Source: Paraglaciecola polaris LMG 21857 (GTDB lineage: Bacteria; Pseudomonadota; Gammaproteobacteria; Enterobacterales; Alteromonadaceae). Taken from it: DNA of 38,232 bases. Under the pieces are notes generated by a model, which made no database searches, was not told the DNA's origin, and worked only from the letters and a program-made list of their open reading frames with translations. Numbering within the stretch: the first letter of the stretch is position 1; every line of letters begins with the position of its first letter. The position numbers were made by a program, and so were the translations under genes. Shown piece after piece: positions 17,501 through 25,317 of the stretch. The DNA is taken from the NCBI RefSeq assembly GCF_000315055.1, contig NZ_BAER01000049.1, positions 1 to 38,232 of the forward strand. Reading direction: 5' to 3'.

Positions 17501-17985
17501 TTAGCAAAGTGCACTTCATAATTACCCACTTGTTCACGTCGACTTGTACCGTCTTGCACTAGCAAGATGTACGTTCCTGTCTGTGTGGCCGCAATATTGT
17601 ATAAATTTGCCACCGTATAATTACTAGCAGAGCCTACGCGTGTGCCATCAGGTGCATAAAGAGTCATTAGAGGAAATAAATCACCAGCGGCTAAATCTAC
17701 CAACTGAATATTAATCCGCTCACCCGCTGTGGCGGTAAACGTCCAGGTATCTTCTTGCCCCGCTGCTGAGATAGTGCCGGAGACTGAGTCGCCATTAACC
17801 AAATCTGCGGCCTGAACTTGACTCGCGCCCATGCACAGCATAAGTAAGCTGCACAGCACCAACCAATAGTGCTGTAAAGAGCGAGGTAAAATGCGTTGCG
17901 AAGCCTTGTTAGAAAGGGAGGCTGAAGCACGCTCTATGTGAGCATCAGGTCCTCGCTGATTGTACGTAACGTTTCTAGTATCCAT
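14512..17985 (-). CDS. Large secreted repeat protein: PPC-like and PKD-like domains, dockerin-like C-terminus
   Basis: An 1157-residue exported protein with a long signal region ending near residue 59 (MGASQVQA). Five repeats of about 110 residues follow (about 60-605), each with DTWTF.A.AGERLNIQ, MTLYAPDG and GTY.LLVQDGTSRR, matching bacterial pre-peptidase C-terminal (PPC) domains. Five PKD/Ig-like domains of about 97 residues follow (607-1090), with the DGSASFDPD and YVVQLSVSDG patterns. The end, about 1095-1157, carries two calcium-loop motifs, DLDGNDFVDSMD and DWDQNGLINVLD, then a Cys-rich tail (CTRECELMRC), as in dockerin-like modules. No enzymatic domain is seen, so it is probably an adhesin or scaffold. 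AAAGGAAAGATC precedes the ATG. The PEP-CTERM gene downstream is probably cotranscribed. Confidence 0.85.
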   Translation of the reverse strand: MDTRNVTYNQRGPDAHIERASASLSNKASQRILPRSLQHYWLVLCSLLMLCMGASQVQAADLVNGDSVSGTISAAGQEDTWTFTATAGERINIQLVDLAAGDLFPLMTLYAPDGTRVGSASNYTVANLYNIAATQTGTYILLVQDGTSRREQVGNYEVHFAKSIGANENGTLNNGGVVSSDITLGDLDTWTFQATAGERLNIQIADVDNTGFFPFMTLYAPDGTRVGSASNYTAANLYNIAATQTGTYILLVQDGTSRREQVGNYEVHFAKSVGANENGPLINGGSVSSDITLGDLDTWTFEATAGENLNIQIADVDNTGFFPFMTLYAPDGSRVGSASNYTVANLYNVAATQTGTFTLLVQDGTSRRDEGGNYEVHFAKSLGANENGTLNNGGVVSSDITLGDLDTWTFEAVAGERLHIQLSDILRNLYFPFMTLYAPDGSRLGSASNYSVANLRNILAAQTGTYTLLVQDGTSRRDQISDYEIHFAKSLGANEHGKLSGAGSYFETVTQGDIDTFTFDGVVGDEVTLVMRELEVTNLNPFITLHNPDGSYFTNATHYSEAGVYSLSLPMNGTYTVVLSDGTSGRDQIGDYVLEYNLPTAAPDPQKPIASASSAPTVFKDQVIQLNGSGSFDPDEAPEALSFNWTLLSVPDSSVLTQSDMSNLDSVSASLQPDVYGEYRFELEVSDGLLSDSAIVTVTVVNRVPIAHAGEDQNVELDGLLQLDGSASSDADGDLLTYLWSVNSVPAGSSVGHLLNASSVNPSFTPDVAGDYEFTLAVSDGENTSPVDSVIVRVAEVNLAPQADVQTSGEMLTNTQILFDGSASFDNDNGPQALTFTWQVLSVPTGSAISTASLVSQGTPTTSFTADIAGSYVVQLSVSDGELTDVISVTVSINEVVVNQPPVADAGDDQQHELGGYAQVSAADSYDPDLRPEPLQFEWIFISVPQGSLLISSSIEVDLSGNAMFIPDVVGAYTLGVTVSDGEFTDSDSVVVTVSENQLPVAIAGDAQEIELSEIVILDGSASFDPDSAPQALTYAWLVILRPLNSVAVIANSNNELASITPDLAGQYIMQLTVSDGQASAVDDVTIQVNAAPQMCDLDGNDFVDSMDIRAIMQRRNTPANGDDDLADWDQNGLINVLDARGCTRECELMRCALKPE
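16490..17806 (-). repeat. Tandem ~327-bp coding repeats (PPC-like units)
   Basis: The PPC-like units of the large secreted protein repeat with a period of 109 codons. Units 2 and 3 are nearly identical at DNA level over long stretches, for example the shared segments around 17170-17290 and 17520-17620. This points to recent duplication or gene conversion. The boundaries are approximate. Confidence 0.7.
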
Positions 17986-18442
17986 GATCTTTCCTTTACA
18001 TGTTCGTTAGAGTGGTTCCGCTTTACAGCTCGCGTGACCGCAAAATCAAATGTGAAATCGAGTGTTATGGCCCTCTGTTAGAATTGATTAACAATGAATC
18101 AGTAGAGTGACACAGAAAAAAAAGGGTAAGAAACCCACCCCACACTTAAATGATGCAAACTGAAGCAGCGTGAAACATAAATGAGGTGAAGTGAATAACA
18201 TGTAGCAAAGAATAAAATCAGCCTGATAAAAAAGGAGTTAGACAGTTAGTTGCTCGTTGCTCACTTGGCTATTAGAGAAGCTGCTGTACCTATCATCTCA
18301 AAAAGCGAATTAGGTGTTCATACACTACACTATGGCAACCCACTCGAGCGGCGCCGACTCAGGTAATACTGCAGTTCTGTTTTTGTAGAAACCCAGTGTT
18401 TGGCCGTTCACCTGTTTGATGCAACACAATGAGGTGATTGAT
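17986..18442. other. Divergent intergenic region
   Basis: A 457-bp gap between the divergent large secreted protein gene and the Tat-exported enzyme gene. It is AT-rich in the middle and should contain both promoters. I see no convincing gene, RNA or operator in it. Confidence 0.5.
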
Positions 18443-19753
18443 ATGTTAAGACGTGAATTTTTAAATGGATTTGGCTTGAGCGTTGGCGCAAGCTTGTTGG
18501 CACCCAGCACAGTACTCGGTGTTCAAACGACAACGGCGATAGGTACTTCTCACATTCAACCCGGCGACTGGACTGCTTTACGTAATTTATTTCCATTGAC
18601 TCGAAAGTATATTCAGTTGTCGACGTTTTTATTGGCGTCACACCCAAAACCGGTCGCAGATGCTATCGAAAAGCATCGTCACGCGTTTGACGAGAACCCT
18701 TCGGATTATTGGCATCATCATTTCGAAACAATTGACCGTGACATCTGCACGGTAGCAGGACAATACATGGGATGTGAGGCTAAGAATATTGCCCTTACTG
18801 ACAGTACGACTATGGGGCTGGCAATGGTATACAGCGGATTGCAATTACAGCCTGGTGATGAAGTATTGCAGACTGTGCACGATCACTATTCCACCGATAT
18901 GTCTTTGGCATACCGAGCCCAGCGCACGGGTGCAAAAATAAACAGAATTGCGTTGTATGATGACCCGGCACAGGTCAGTACTGACGATGTACTAAAGCGT
19001 ATGAAAGCTGCCATCACCCCCAATACGCGAGTATTCGCAGCAACCTGGGTGCATTCATCCACAGGTGTTAAATTACCCATTAGGGCCATGGCTGACACCA
19101 TTAGTGCACTGAACAAGCAACGCAAAGCCAATCAGCAAATTTTATTTTGTGTTGATGGTGTGCATGGTTTTGGTATTGAAGATCAAAATATCAGTGAATT
19201 GGGCTGTGATTTTTTTATCGCGGGTACCCACAAGTGGATATTTGGTCCCCGAGGCACGGGTTTGGTCTGGGGGAATGACAAAGCCTGGGCCCAAAGTGAG
19301 CCTGTGATCCCCAGCTTTAGTGCGTCTTACGAGGTCTGGATGGGGGGCATGACTCAGGATCAAGTACCTGTGGGTGAACACATGTCACCCGGCGGATTCC
19401 ATTCATTTGAGCACCGCTGGGCATTGCCTGAGGCATTTAAGCTGCATTTGCAGTTAGGCAAAGCCAATGTGCAACAGCGCATTCATCAATTGAACCAGCA
19501 AACGAAAGAGGGTTTGGCAAAGATGCCACATGTCACCTTATATACGCCAGCTGGTAATGAATTGTCATCGGGCTTAGTCTGTTTTGATGTAGAGGGAGTA
19601 TCACCTGCCGATGTGGTAAAAACCATGCATAACAAAGGCATTATTATGAGTAGCACCCCCTATCGCATTAGCTATGCTAGGTTCGCGCCTTCTTTGCTCA
19701 ACAATGAACAAGAGATTGAGCAAGCATTAGCCGAAATTCAGGCCTTAGCTTAG
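18443..19753 (+). CDS. Tat-exported class V aminotransferase-fold PLP enzyme
   Basis: A 436-residue PLP enzyme of the class V aminotransferase/cysteine desulfurase fold, closest by eye to isopenicillin-N-epimerase-like proteins. The PLP lysine is Lys264 in AGTHKWIFGPRG, and Asp238 in CVDGVHGFG would hold the pyridine nitrogen. The N-terminus MLRREFLNGFG followed by a hydrophobic stretch is a twin-arginine signal with the RRxFL pattern, so the enzyme should be exported folded with its cofactor. I start at the ATG at 18443 because GAGGTGATTGAT lies just before it; the ATG at 18416 has no site and hides the twin-arginine motif. It is a single gene ending at a hairpin. Its substrate is unknown. 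Confidence 0.88.
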   Translation: MLRREFLNGFGLSVGASLLAPSTVLGVQTTTAIGTSHIQPGDWTALRNLFPLTRKYIQLSTFLLASHPKPVADAIEKHRHAFDENPSDYWHHHFETIDRDICTVAGQYMGCEAKNIALTDSTTMGLAMVYSGLQLQPGDEVLQTVHDHYSTDMSLAYRAQRTGAKINRIALYDDPAQVSTDDVLKRMKAAITPNTRVFAATWVHSSTGVKLPIRAMADTISALNKQRKANQQILFCVDGVHGFGIEDQNISELGCDFFIAGTHKWIFGPRGTGLVWGNDKAWAQSEPVIPSFSASYEVWMGGMTQDQVPVGEHMSPGGFHSFEHRWALPEAFKLHLQLGKANVQQRIHQLNQQTKEGLAKMPHVTLYTPAGNELSSGLVCFDVEGVSPADVVKTMHNKGIIMSSTPYRISYARFAPSLLNNEQEIEQALAEIQALA

Positions 19754-19777
19754 ACACAAATAACGACTGCAGGCATG

Positions 19778-19809
19778 AGAACGGGGGCACTATAACGCGG
19801 CCCCGTTCT
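19778..19809. terminator. Hairpin between convergent genes
   Basis: AGAACGGGG pairs with CCCCGTTCT around a 14-base loop that can add a further C-G pair. It lies between two converging genes ending at 19753 and 19825. No clear T-run is present, so strength is uncertain. Confidence 0.55.
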
Positions 19810-19824
19810 GTTAATTTGCCGCTA

Positions 19825-20727
19825 CTAAGGTGTATGTAACTGCACGCCTTTGGCCATGTACAAATCATCGTATTTTAAACCGCCATTTCCATAGGGCTTT
19901 GCCACAGGGCCGGTATTACAGTTCATTAAGAAGTGCGTCAAAGGACGTGCCCGTTGCATGCGAAATGTCGCCCCTTGAAAAACCAAGGTTTGCTGCGCAA
20001 ATTCGTCACCACCTTTAACAAACACATCGTAAGTTTGTCCGCCTTTCGCAACCGAGGCATTATTGACCACATACCATATTTGGTACCATGTCCCTGGCAC
20101 CAAAGGTTTCGCGTCTCGATTGTGTTGAATATTCTTAATATTGGCATAGCCATCAGGGACTTTAACCATTAATACACCGGTATTTTCATGTCCGTTTGAT
20201 TCTGTTTTATCCGTCACCCTCAGCGTTGCTTCAAACGCATTGTAATCATGTTTTTTGATGTCTGCAGGCCCCATATCGCTCAGCCCAAATGCATGATTAT
20301 TTGGGAAAGACTCAACATTAATCCGGGTGTAGAACGTATAGGTTTCGCCCACTGCCACGCTCTCAGGCAAAGCTTTAAACGTCAGCGCTTTGCGGTTACC
20401 CACTATGCCATCTGCGGCTGGTTTTTTGAGCATATAGCTGTTGGTGGCGAACGCACTATTGGTTATCTCCCCAGAAGTGGTAGAGGCCTGTCTTCGCTCG
20501 GTGACTTGCGGGTGTGCTATATGCGGACGCGTATCGTTCTTGGTGTCAGCTTGTGTCCAACCAGCAATACTATCTGTGTGTTCAAAATCATCGATTAACT
20601 GCCATTTGGATGCGGATAGGGCAAGATTATAGTCGTTTATGCCCTGTTGCTTATCAGTAGAAGTCGACGCACATGCCGTCAATAGTGCAAACCATAAACA
20701 GCTCAATCCAGCTTGTACAATGCTCAT
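19825..20727 (-). CDS. Putative lectin-like outer-membrane lipoprotein
   Basis: A 300-residue lipoprotein. The signal peptide starts MSIVQAGLSCLWFALLTAC and gives a lipobox (LTAC) at residues 16-19. The mature part begins with QLIDDFEHTDSIAGW, has alternating strands such as YTFYTRINVESFPNN and GTWYQIWYVVNN, and ends YGNGGLKYDDLYMAKG. This pattern fits a jelly-roll, concanavalin-like fold seen in carbohydrate-related proteins, but I do not recognise the family. I start at the ATG at 20727, with GGGGTGAACAAC before it; an earlier ATG at 20790 would bury the lipobox. It appears to be a single gene. Confidence 0.75.
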   Translation of the reverse strand: MSIVQAGLSCLWFALLTACASTSTDKQQGINDYNLALSASKWQLIDDFEHTDSIAGWTQADTKNDTRPHIAHPQVTERRQASTTSGEITNSAFATNSYMLKKPAADGIVGNRKALTFKALPESVAVGETYTFYTRINVESFPNNHAFGLSDMGPADIKKHDYNAFEATLRVTDKTESNGHENTGVLMVKVPDGYANIKNIQHNRDAKPLVPGTWYQIWYVVNNASVAKGGQTYDVFVKGGDEFAQQTLVFQGATFRMQRARPLTHFLMNCNTGPVAKPYGNGGLKYDDLYMAKGVQLHTP

Positions 20728-21172
20728 GTTGTTCACCCCATTGCTTAATGTTGTAGTCGCCACGCTGAGAAACATGAGTCCAGACATCAATATAAAATGT
20801 TAACCAAGCGGTATTTTATATTTATCTCGCCTGAACGTTTTTTTGTGTTGGCTAACACAGCTGCACCACATTGCTGTTTAGCTAGTAAATATTTTACACA
20901 ACGATAAGCTGGTCAACAATGGTGCATCCCTAACTCAACGATTATATCGGTATATTTTATTATCAGTGAATAGCATTTTAAAAGCGCAACAAAAATGTAG
21001 CGCTGTCTTTTCGAAGCTACAAATTGGGACACAATAAAATGGAAAACAATCTTACTGACCCGTGTGTCATTTTATAAATAACTTGCGATCAGAATCGCAC
21101 TGAGCAGCATTTAATGCAGATTCGTTGTTTCTTGGCTTTCACCGTTAATTTCAAAGGACGTAAAAACAATAC
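20728..21172. other. Intergenic region
   Basis: A 445-bp stretch upstream of the lipoprotein gene and downstream of the GGDEF gene. It is AT-rich and should hold the lipoprotein promoter. I find no gene, strong hairpin or repeat in it. Confidence 0.45.
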
Positions 21173-22147
21173 TTACCTAATCCACGGAGATATCAACGCA
21201 ACATTTTGTTGGCTCACGTCCATATAGCTCGCACAGTTTCGCCCAGCTTTTTTAGCAAAATATAAAGCTTGGTCGGCTGCCACAATCAACTCAGTCACAT
21301 TATCACCCGGGCGAGGTTGGCACCATGAACACCCCAGAGAGATAGTTACCCAGTCAGCAACCAGTGATGCAGGGTGAGGAATATTTAACATTTCTATTGC
21401 CGTAACAGCAGTACGAGCCATTAACTGCCCGCCATCGAGCTGAGTATCTGGCAAAACCATTGCGAATTCTTCACCTCCCACCCTAGCAACCACATCGTTG
21501 TCACGAGACAACACCTTATCCAAGCACTGGGCAACTTGAATTAATATTTCATCACCGCGGCTGTGTCCAAAGTGATCATTAATCAGTTTAAAATGATCTA
21601 TATCCGCACTGAACATTACGACAGGGCGACGATCCGCAATAGCGCTTTGCCAAACGTCTCGAATATGTTCGTCAAATGCCCGTCTGTTAGCGATACCCGT
21701 TAAGGGATCAGTATGTGATTCTTTAACGGCTTTTTGCATTTCTAGAGTGATCAGATGAGAGCGATGTTTTTGCTGCTGACTTTGTGAGTAATAGCCTGCA
21801 AGGTTCATAAACCCATCGGTAAATTCCTTACGCTGATGTAGTTCAATCAAAAATAATAGCCCTTCAGCGTGCAGTCCTAATCTGGATGTTCTTAGCATAT
21901 GCTGATTGAGTGGTTCGCAGAGACGAGTTTCAATCAATTCAATGGTTTTATTACGCAGCACCATTCGCCAGTCTCCTTGCCAGCGACTGGGCATGGAAAA
22001 CATATCTCGCACACTATTGCCGTGTTGAGTAGACCACAGTTTTGTAAATGATTTACTGCACTCTAATAACTCGCCGTGTTTATTGCATATTGCCGTTGGC
22101 AGGGAATAAGCATTCAATATGCTTGTAAAAGAGAAGTCGTTTATCAA
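21173..22147 (-). CDS. Diguanylate cyclase (GGDEF), with N-terminal PAS-like region
   Basis: A 324-residue protein that should make cyclic di-GMP from GTP. The catalytic domain covers about 145-305: DPLTGIANRRAFDE at 147-160, the metal/substrate helix DIDHFKLINDHFGH, and the active loop GGEEF at 224-228. An inhibitory I-site RxxD is present as RDND at 215-218, so product feedback is expected. The first 110 residues are PAS-like (ILNAYSLPTAICNKHGEL), with no membrane helix, so sensing is cytoplasmic. The start is probably the TTG at 22147, 3 bp after the stop of the sensor-type gene upstream; there is no clear ribosome-binding site, which suggests coupling to that gene. Confidence 0.88.
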   Translation of the reverse strand: MINDFSFTSILNAYSLPTAICNKHGELLECSKSFTKLWSTQHGNSVRDMFSMPSRWQGDWRMVLRNKTIELIETRLCEPLNQHMLRTSRLGLHAEGLLFLIELHQRKEFTDGFMNLAGYYSQSQQQKHRSHLITLEMQKAVKESHTDPLTGIANRRAFDEHIRDVWQSAIADRRPVVMFSADIDHFKLINDHFGHSRGDEILIQVAQCLDKVLSRDNDVVARVGGEEFAMVLPDTQLDGGQLMARTAVTAIEMLNIPHPASLVADWVTISLGCSWCQPRPGDNVTELIVAADQALYFAKKAGRNCASYMDVSQQNVALISPWIR

Positions 22148-22150
22148 ACG

Positions 22151-22689
22151 TTAATCACTGGAATAATACTCACGTCCAACCGCAGAATCGTCTGGGCTGA
22201 GGTGCACAGTAACTTTACAATGATCATGATTTTTGGCAATCGATTCGTCTATTGACACTTTTGCATAACCGGTGTTTTCGGCCGCGATAACACCAAAAAC
22301 ATTGGACGTCATCATGCACAACGCAGGCCTATCAAAAACACTCGCTCCAAAAGGACAATGGGTATTGCCGAACACTATTTTACCTGGTGTTTCATCAACC
22401 ACATAAAAATCACCGCCAATTCTGGCTTTTAAATCAACTAACACTTCAGTGAGTTGAGCTCGTGATAATCGTTGAACCTTAAGGGCATCACGATATTGAG
22501 CGTCGATTTGCTCGCCGATTTTACCACCCACTATAGATATAAAACCTTCGGCTTCTTCGAGCCCAATAATATCCTGCAGCGAACCAGATAAGTGATTGAG
22601 CAGTGATTGAGCAGTGATTTAACAAAATCTCCGTTATTTAAAGGAATATCAATGGATTTGATCGGAATAGACTCTGTTGGCTTAATCAT
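22151..22689 (-). pseudogene. Small sensor-type gene (methanogen-output-domain-like) broken by an 11-bp tandem duplication
   Basis: From the ATG at 22689 the frame begins MIKPTESIPIKSIDIP and reaches KSLLNH, then shifts at a duplicated 11-bp unit (22591-22612) and stops early. Removing one unit restores an open frame of 175 residues running through GSLQDIIGLEEAEGF and IGGDFYVV to NTHCPFG, ASVFDRPALCMMTSN and the C-terminal HCKVTVHLSPDD. The C-terminal two thirds resemble a small Cys/His-containing sensor domain of the MetOD1 (methanogen output domain 1) type. It lies directly upstream of a diguanylate cyclase, which may explain their pairing as input and output. As sequenced, only the C-terminal part (from about 22531) is open. 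The duplication could be real or an assembly error. Confidence 0.75.
22591..22619. repeat. 11-bp tandem duplication with a partial third copy
   Basis: AGTGATTGAGC occurs at 22591-22601 and again at 22602-22612, followed by the first seven bases of a third unit. It lies inside the small sensor gene and shifts its frame. Confidence 0.9.
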
Positions 22690-23042
22690 GAGTAATGCCT
22701 ACATTTATCGTTACAAGAAGTGCAATACCTAAAAAATGTTGAAGCGACTACACCGCGCTGGTAATCACTACTATCAGTGCGAACTGATTAGGCAACTATT
22801 TTTTGTGCAACCCATGAGATCCAATACGAATGCTGCGCATCAGGATGATTTTACTCTCTTGACTTTAGCTTTGTTTAAAATATTCACTATTAGACTTTAG
22901 TATCGTTATTCAACAAACATTCATCAGCCGCAATATATAAATGTTTATTCAATAAGGCAAAGAGAGGAAGCTTACTTACCTGCCACTCCCTTCATTTTAT
23001 AATGAAATGAAAATTTATTGCGGTTCATAAAACAGTCAAAAA
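22690..23042. other. Intergenic region
   Basis: 353 bp between the sensor-type gene start and the channel gene end. It should contain the promoter of the sensor/GGDEF pair. It is AT-rich and I see no gene or strong hairpin. Confidence 0.45.
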
Positions 23043-23468
23043 TCACACATTATGCCAATGACGCTGCATTTCGAAATATAAAAACGACGCCGTCCAAGTG
23101 ATAAGAACCAAGCCCGTTAATGACTCTATTCCAGTGAGATATCTTAGCGGTCCTAATGGCTCAATATCGCCAAACCCGACTGTGGTATATACGGTAAACG
23201 AAAAATAGGCACTGTCCATCAAACTACCATTGAAATTGCCGACCAGACTGCCCCAACCTTCTACCCGATTCATCACATAATAAGCAAAAGCAAAAATCCA
23301 AATTTCACAAATATGGGCTGTTAATGCACCAAAAATACCAAATACAATCCGGTAACTGTGCTTAATTTTCATTTTGGGCAAGTAACGCATAATGCGATGC
23401 AAAAACTCATAGTGCAGCATGACCGTCGCAGCCACGAGTAAAGTATTAACAATTAGCACGTAAAACAT
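23043..23468 (-). CDS. Small potassium channel protein
   Basis: A 141-residue membrane protein with three hydrophobic helices: about 1-22, 40-66 and 108-131. A re-entrant pore region SAYFSFTVYTTVGFGD lies between the last two, and TTVGFGD at 95-101 is the potassium selectivity filter in its GFG form. The last two helices and pore make the two-helix channel core, which assembles as a tetramer; the first helix is extra. There is no RCK or other regulatory domain. AGGA precedes the ATG. It stands alone, so its role (potassium flux or membrane potential) is inferred from the family only. Confidence 0.9.
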   Translation of the reverse strand: MFYVLIVNTLLVAATVMLHYEFLHRIMRYLPKMKIKHSYRIVFGIFGALTAHICEIWIFAFAYYVMNRVEGWGSLVGNFNGSLMDSAYFSFTVYTTVGFGDIEPLGPLRYLTGIESLTGLVLITWTASFLYFEMQRHWHNV

Positions 23469-23789
23469 TTAGCGGTCCTAGATAGTTCAGAGCATTAATA
23501 TTCGTAAAAAGGCCGATTTAATCAACGATTTCAGTCATGGCTTTTCATTCCATAAAGTGCACGTTATATCGAGTATACACAAGAGTTTATCGCCAATTAC
23601 CTGTGATGTCGTGACTAGCAAAAGTATGCGAGAAGATTGTGTCACCTCATTGGGCGACAAGTAATGCATCACAAACTTGCAATTTTCAAGCTTAAGGTTT
23701 TACTTAGGGGGCAATATTAATCACTCACCATCTCTGGTAGCGAATGCAGGAAACATATATTCGTCACTAATCACAAAGGAATGACTTTG
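23469..23789. other. Divergent intergenic region
   Basis: 321 bp between the leftward channel gene and the rightward lysozyme gene, so it must hold both promoters. I see no gene or obvious operator. Confidence 0.45.
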
Positions 23790-24369
23790 ATGCATACTAA
23801 TCTAATAACCACATTATTGATCGTCTCACTGAGCTTACTCGTCAATGGTTGTGCTACAACAAAAAAAACGTTCTACTGACGACAATTCGGCTAGCTCGCC
23901 CGTCCTACCAGCCCCCCTAACAACGGACGGTGTTATTCAAGCAGGTACCACAAATCAGGCCTGTATCGATATCATTAAGCAGTCCGAAGGGGTGAGGCTC
24001 AACGCTTATCGCGGCCCAGCAGGGCATTGGTTGATTGGCTATGGGCATAAAGCAGACGTGACACAGGGCATGAAAATAAACGTTCAGCAGGCTGAAACCT
24101 TATTAAAAACCGATTTAATCAAAATTGAAGAGCAAATGGGCAAACTGGTAAAAGTCCCGGTAAGCAATAATCAGTTCAGTGCATTAGTCTGCTTGGGGTA
24201 CAACATAGGGATGGGCAATCTGTACAAGTCGACTTTGCTGCGGACACTTAATAAAGGGGACTATGCAGGTGCCAGTGATCAGTTCAGTGTATGGCGCAAA
24301 GCTGGCGGTAAAATTAATAGTCACTTGGTCGCCCGCCGAGCAAAAGAGCAAAGGTTGTTTAATCAATAA
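23790..24369 (+). CDS. GH24 phage-type lysozyme lipoprotein, frame broken at an A8 run
   Basis: The ATG at 23790, with AAAGGA upstream, opens a lipoprotein signal: MHTNLITTLLIVSLSLLVNG followed by Cys and ATTKK, with an L-V-N-G-C lipobox. That frame stops soon after eight A residues (23861-23868). The lysozyme domain continues in another frame that is open from 23845. One A fewer would join them into a 192-residue lipoprotein. The domain has SEGVRLNAY, GHWLIGYGH, FSALVCLGYNIG and a C-terminal RRAKEQRLF, as in glycoside hydrolase 24. The catalytic Glu (SEG) is kept, but the Asp and Thr of the T4-type triad align with Gly and Leu. It likely trims peptidoglycan or binds it. No phage genes are nearby. 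Confidence 0.75.
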
Positions 24370-24478
24370 GTAGAAACCATTTTGCGATGATAGACTGTCG
24401 AACAAGCAGTATGTGGCACCGGTAACAATATGCAATGAAATATCACTCATTGGCGAGCATTGGTTTTTAAGTCGACTC

Positions 24479-24536
24479 GCGTAGGTAAAGGAAAAAACAA
24501 ACAGTGACAATTTGACTTTTTCCTTGCCGCCTACGC
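24479..24536. terminator. Imperfect inverted repeat between convergent genes
   Basis: GCGTAGG-TAAAGGAAAAA pairs with TTTTTCCTT-GCCG-CCTACGC, with a small internal loop and a 20-base hairpin loop. It lies between the converging lysozyme and hugZ genes, so it may end transcription from both sides. There is no classic T-run beyond the stem. Confidence 0.4.
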
Positions 24537-24557
24537 TAACATATTGAAATCGTAAAT

Positions 24558-25286
24558 TTAGTTTACCATTGCCAAGGTCGATGCGCTTCTTGCTGCATGC
24601 GTCGCCGCTACAAGTTGCTCCCGCACCTGTTTGGCTGTGGTGCACGGCGTATCAAACGCTAAATACACAATCTGCTTGTCTACTTGCATATGTACCCCTT
24701 CAAAAAAGGCCGATAACATGGCAACGTTTGTGGCTCGTAGTCTAAATTGATGCTCAACGATAAGCGTCATAGCGTCTTGGTGGTCTTCATTCATATGTTG
24801 CACTATTTCACTACTTGCGTGAAGCCATTGCTCCACATCCGTAAACCAATCCGCCTTATTTATCCAAAAAATCTTGCCAAAACCACCTATGTAGCGAATA
24901 CGTTCAGCTTTTATCTGGTAGAACATAAAATCATGAGTCTGCTGATAACTTTTGGCTTGGGGAAATAAACTGAGGTACTGCGCGGTCACGTTTTCGTTAT
25001 CGATCAACTCAGCATCACCTAATAATGTCACCCGTCCAGACGCTTGAGAGTCATCTTGCATACTATCAAATATCGTCATAGATACTTTCGGGTTACCCTT
25101 GATATTACGGGTATGTTGGGCGATTTGACTGATGTAAATAATCAAATTGCCCTGTGTGGTCATAAAGTAAGGCACCACTGAGCCAAATGGGTAGCCCTCA
25201 ACAGATTGTGAGTGAGTGCTCAATACACCGCTATGTTGCTGGCGTACAAGTGTTTTGGCATCAAAAATATATTTGTCCAGTTTCAT
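24558..25286 (-). CDS. hugZ: HugZ-type heme utilization protein
   Basis: A 242-residue protein of the HugZ/HutZ group, thought to bind heme and support its degradation for iron release in the cytoplasm. Residues about 10-150 form a pyridoxamine-oxidase-like split barrel (STHSQSVEGYPFGS, QIAQHTRNIKGNPKVSM). The C-terminal domain starts with the typical HMNEDHQDAM motif, whose His residues are characteristic of this group. I start at the ATG at 25286 because AAGGAAG precedes it; a reading from 25340 adds 18 unlikely residues. It is the last gene of the heme operon, 31 bp after hmuV. Confidence 0.9.
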   Translation of the reverse strand: MKLDKYIFDAKTLVRQQHSGVLSTHSQSVEGYPFGSVVPYFMTTQGNLIIYISQIAQHTRNIKGNPKVSMTIFDSMQDDSQASGRVTLLGDAELIDNENVTAQYLSLFPQAKSYQQTHDFMFYQIKAERIRYIGGFGKIFWINKADWFTDVEQWLHASSEIVQHMNEDHQDAMTLIVEHQFRLRATNVAMLSAFFEGVHMQVDKQIVYLAFDTPCTTAKQVREQLVAATHAARSASTLAMVN

Positions 25287-25317
25287 TTTACTTCCTTTGC
25301 AATAAACATAAAAACCA

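Noticed and set aside
23790-24369. Prophage endolysin module
   Set aside because: No holin, Rz or other phage genes nearby, and the protein has a lipoprotein signal.
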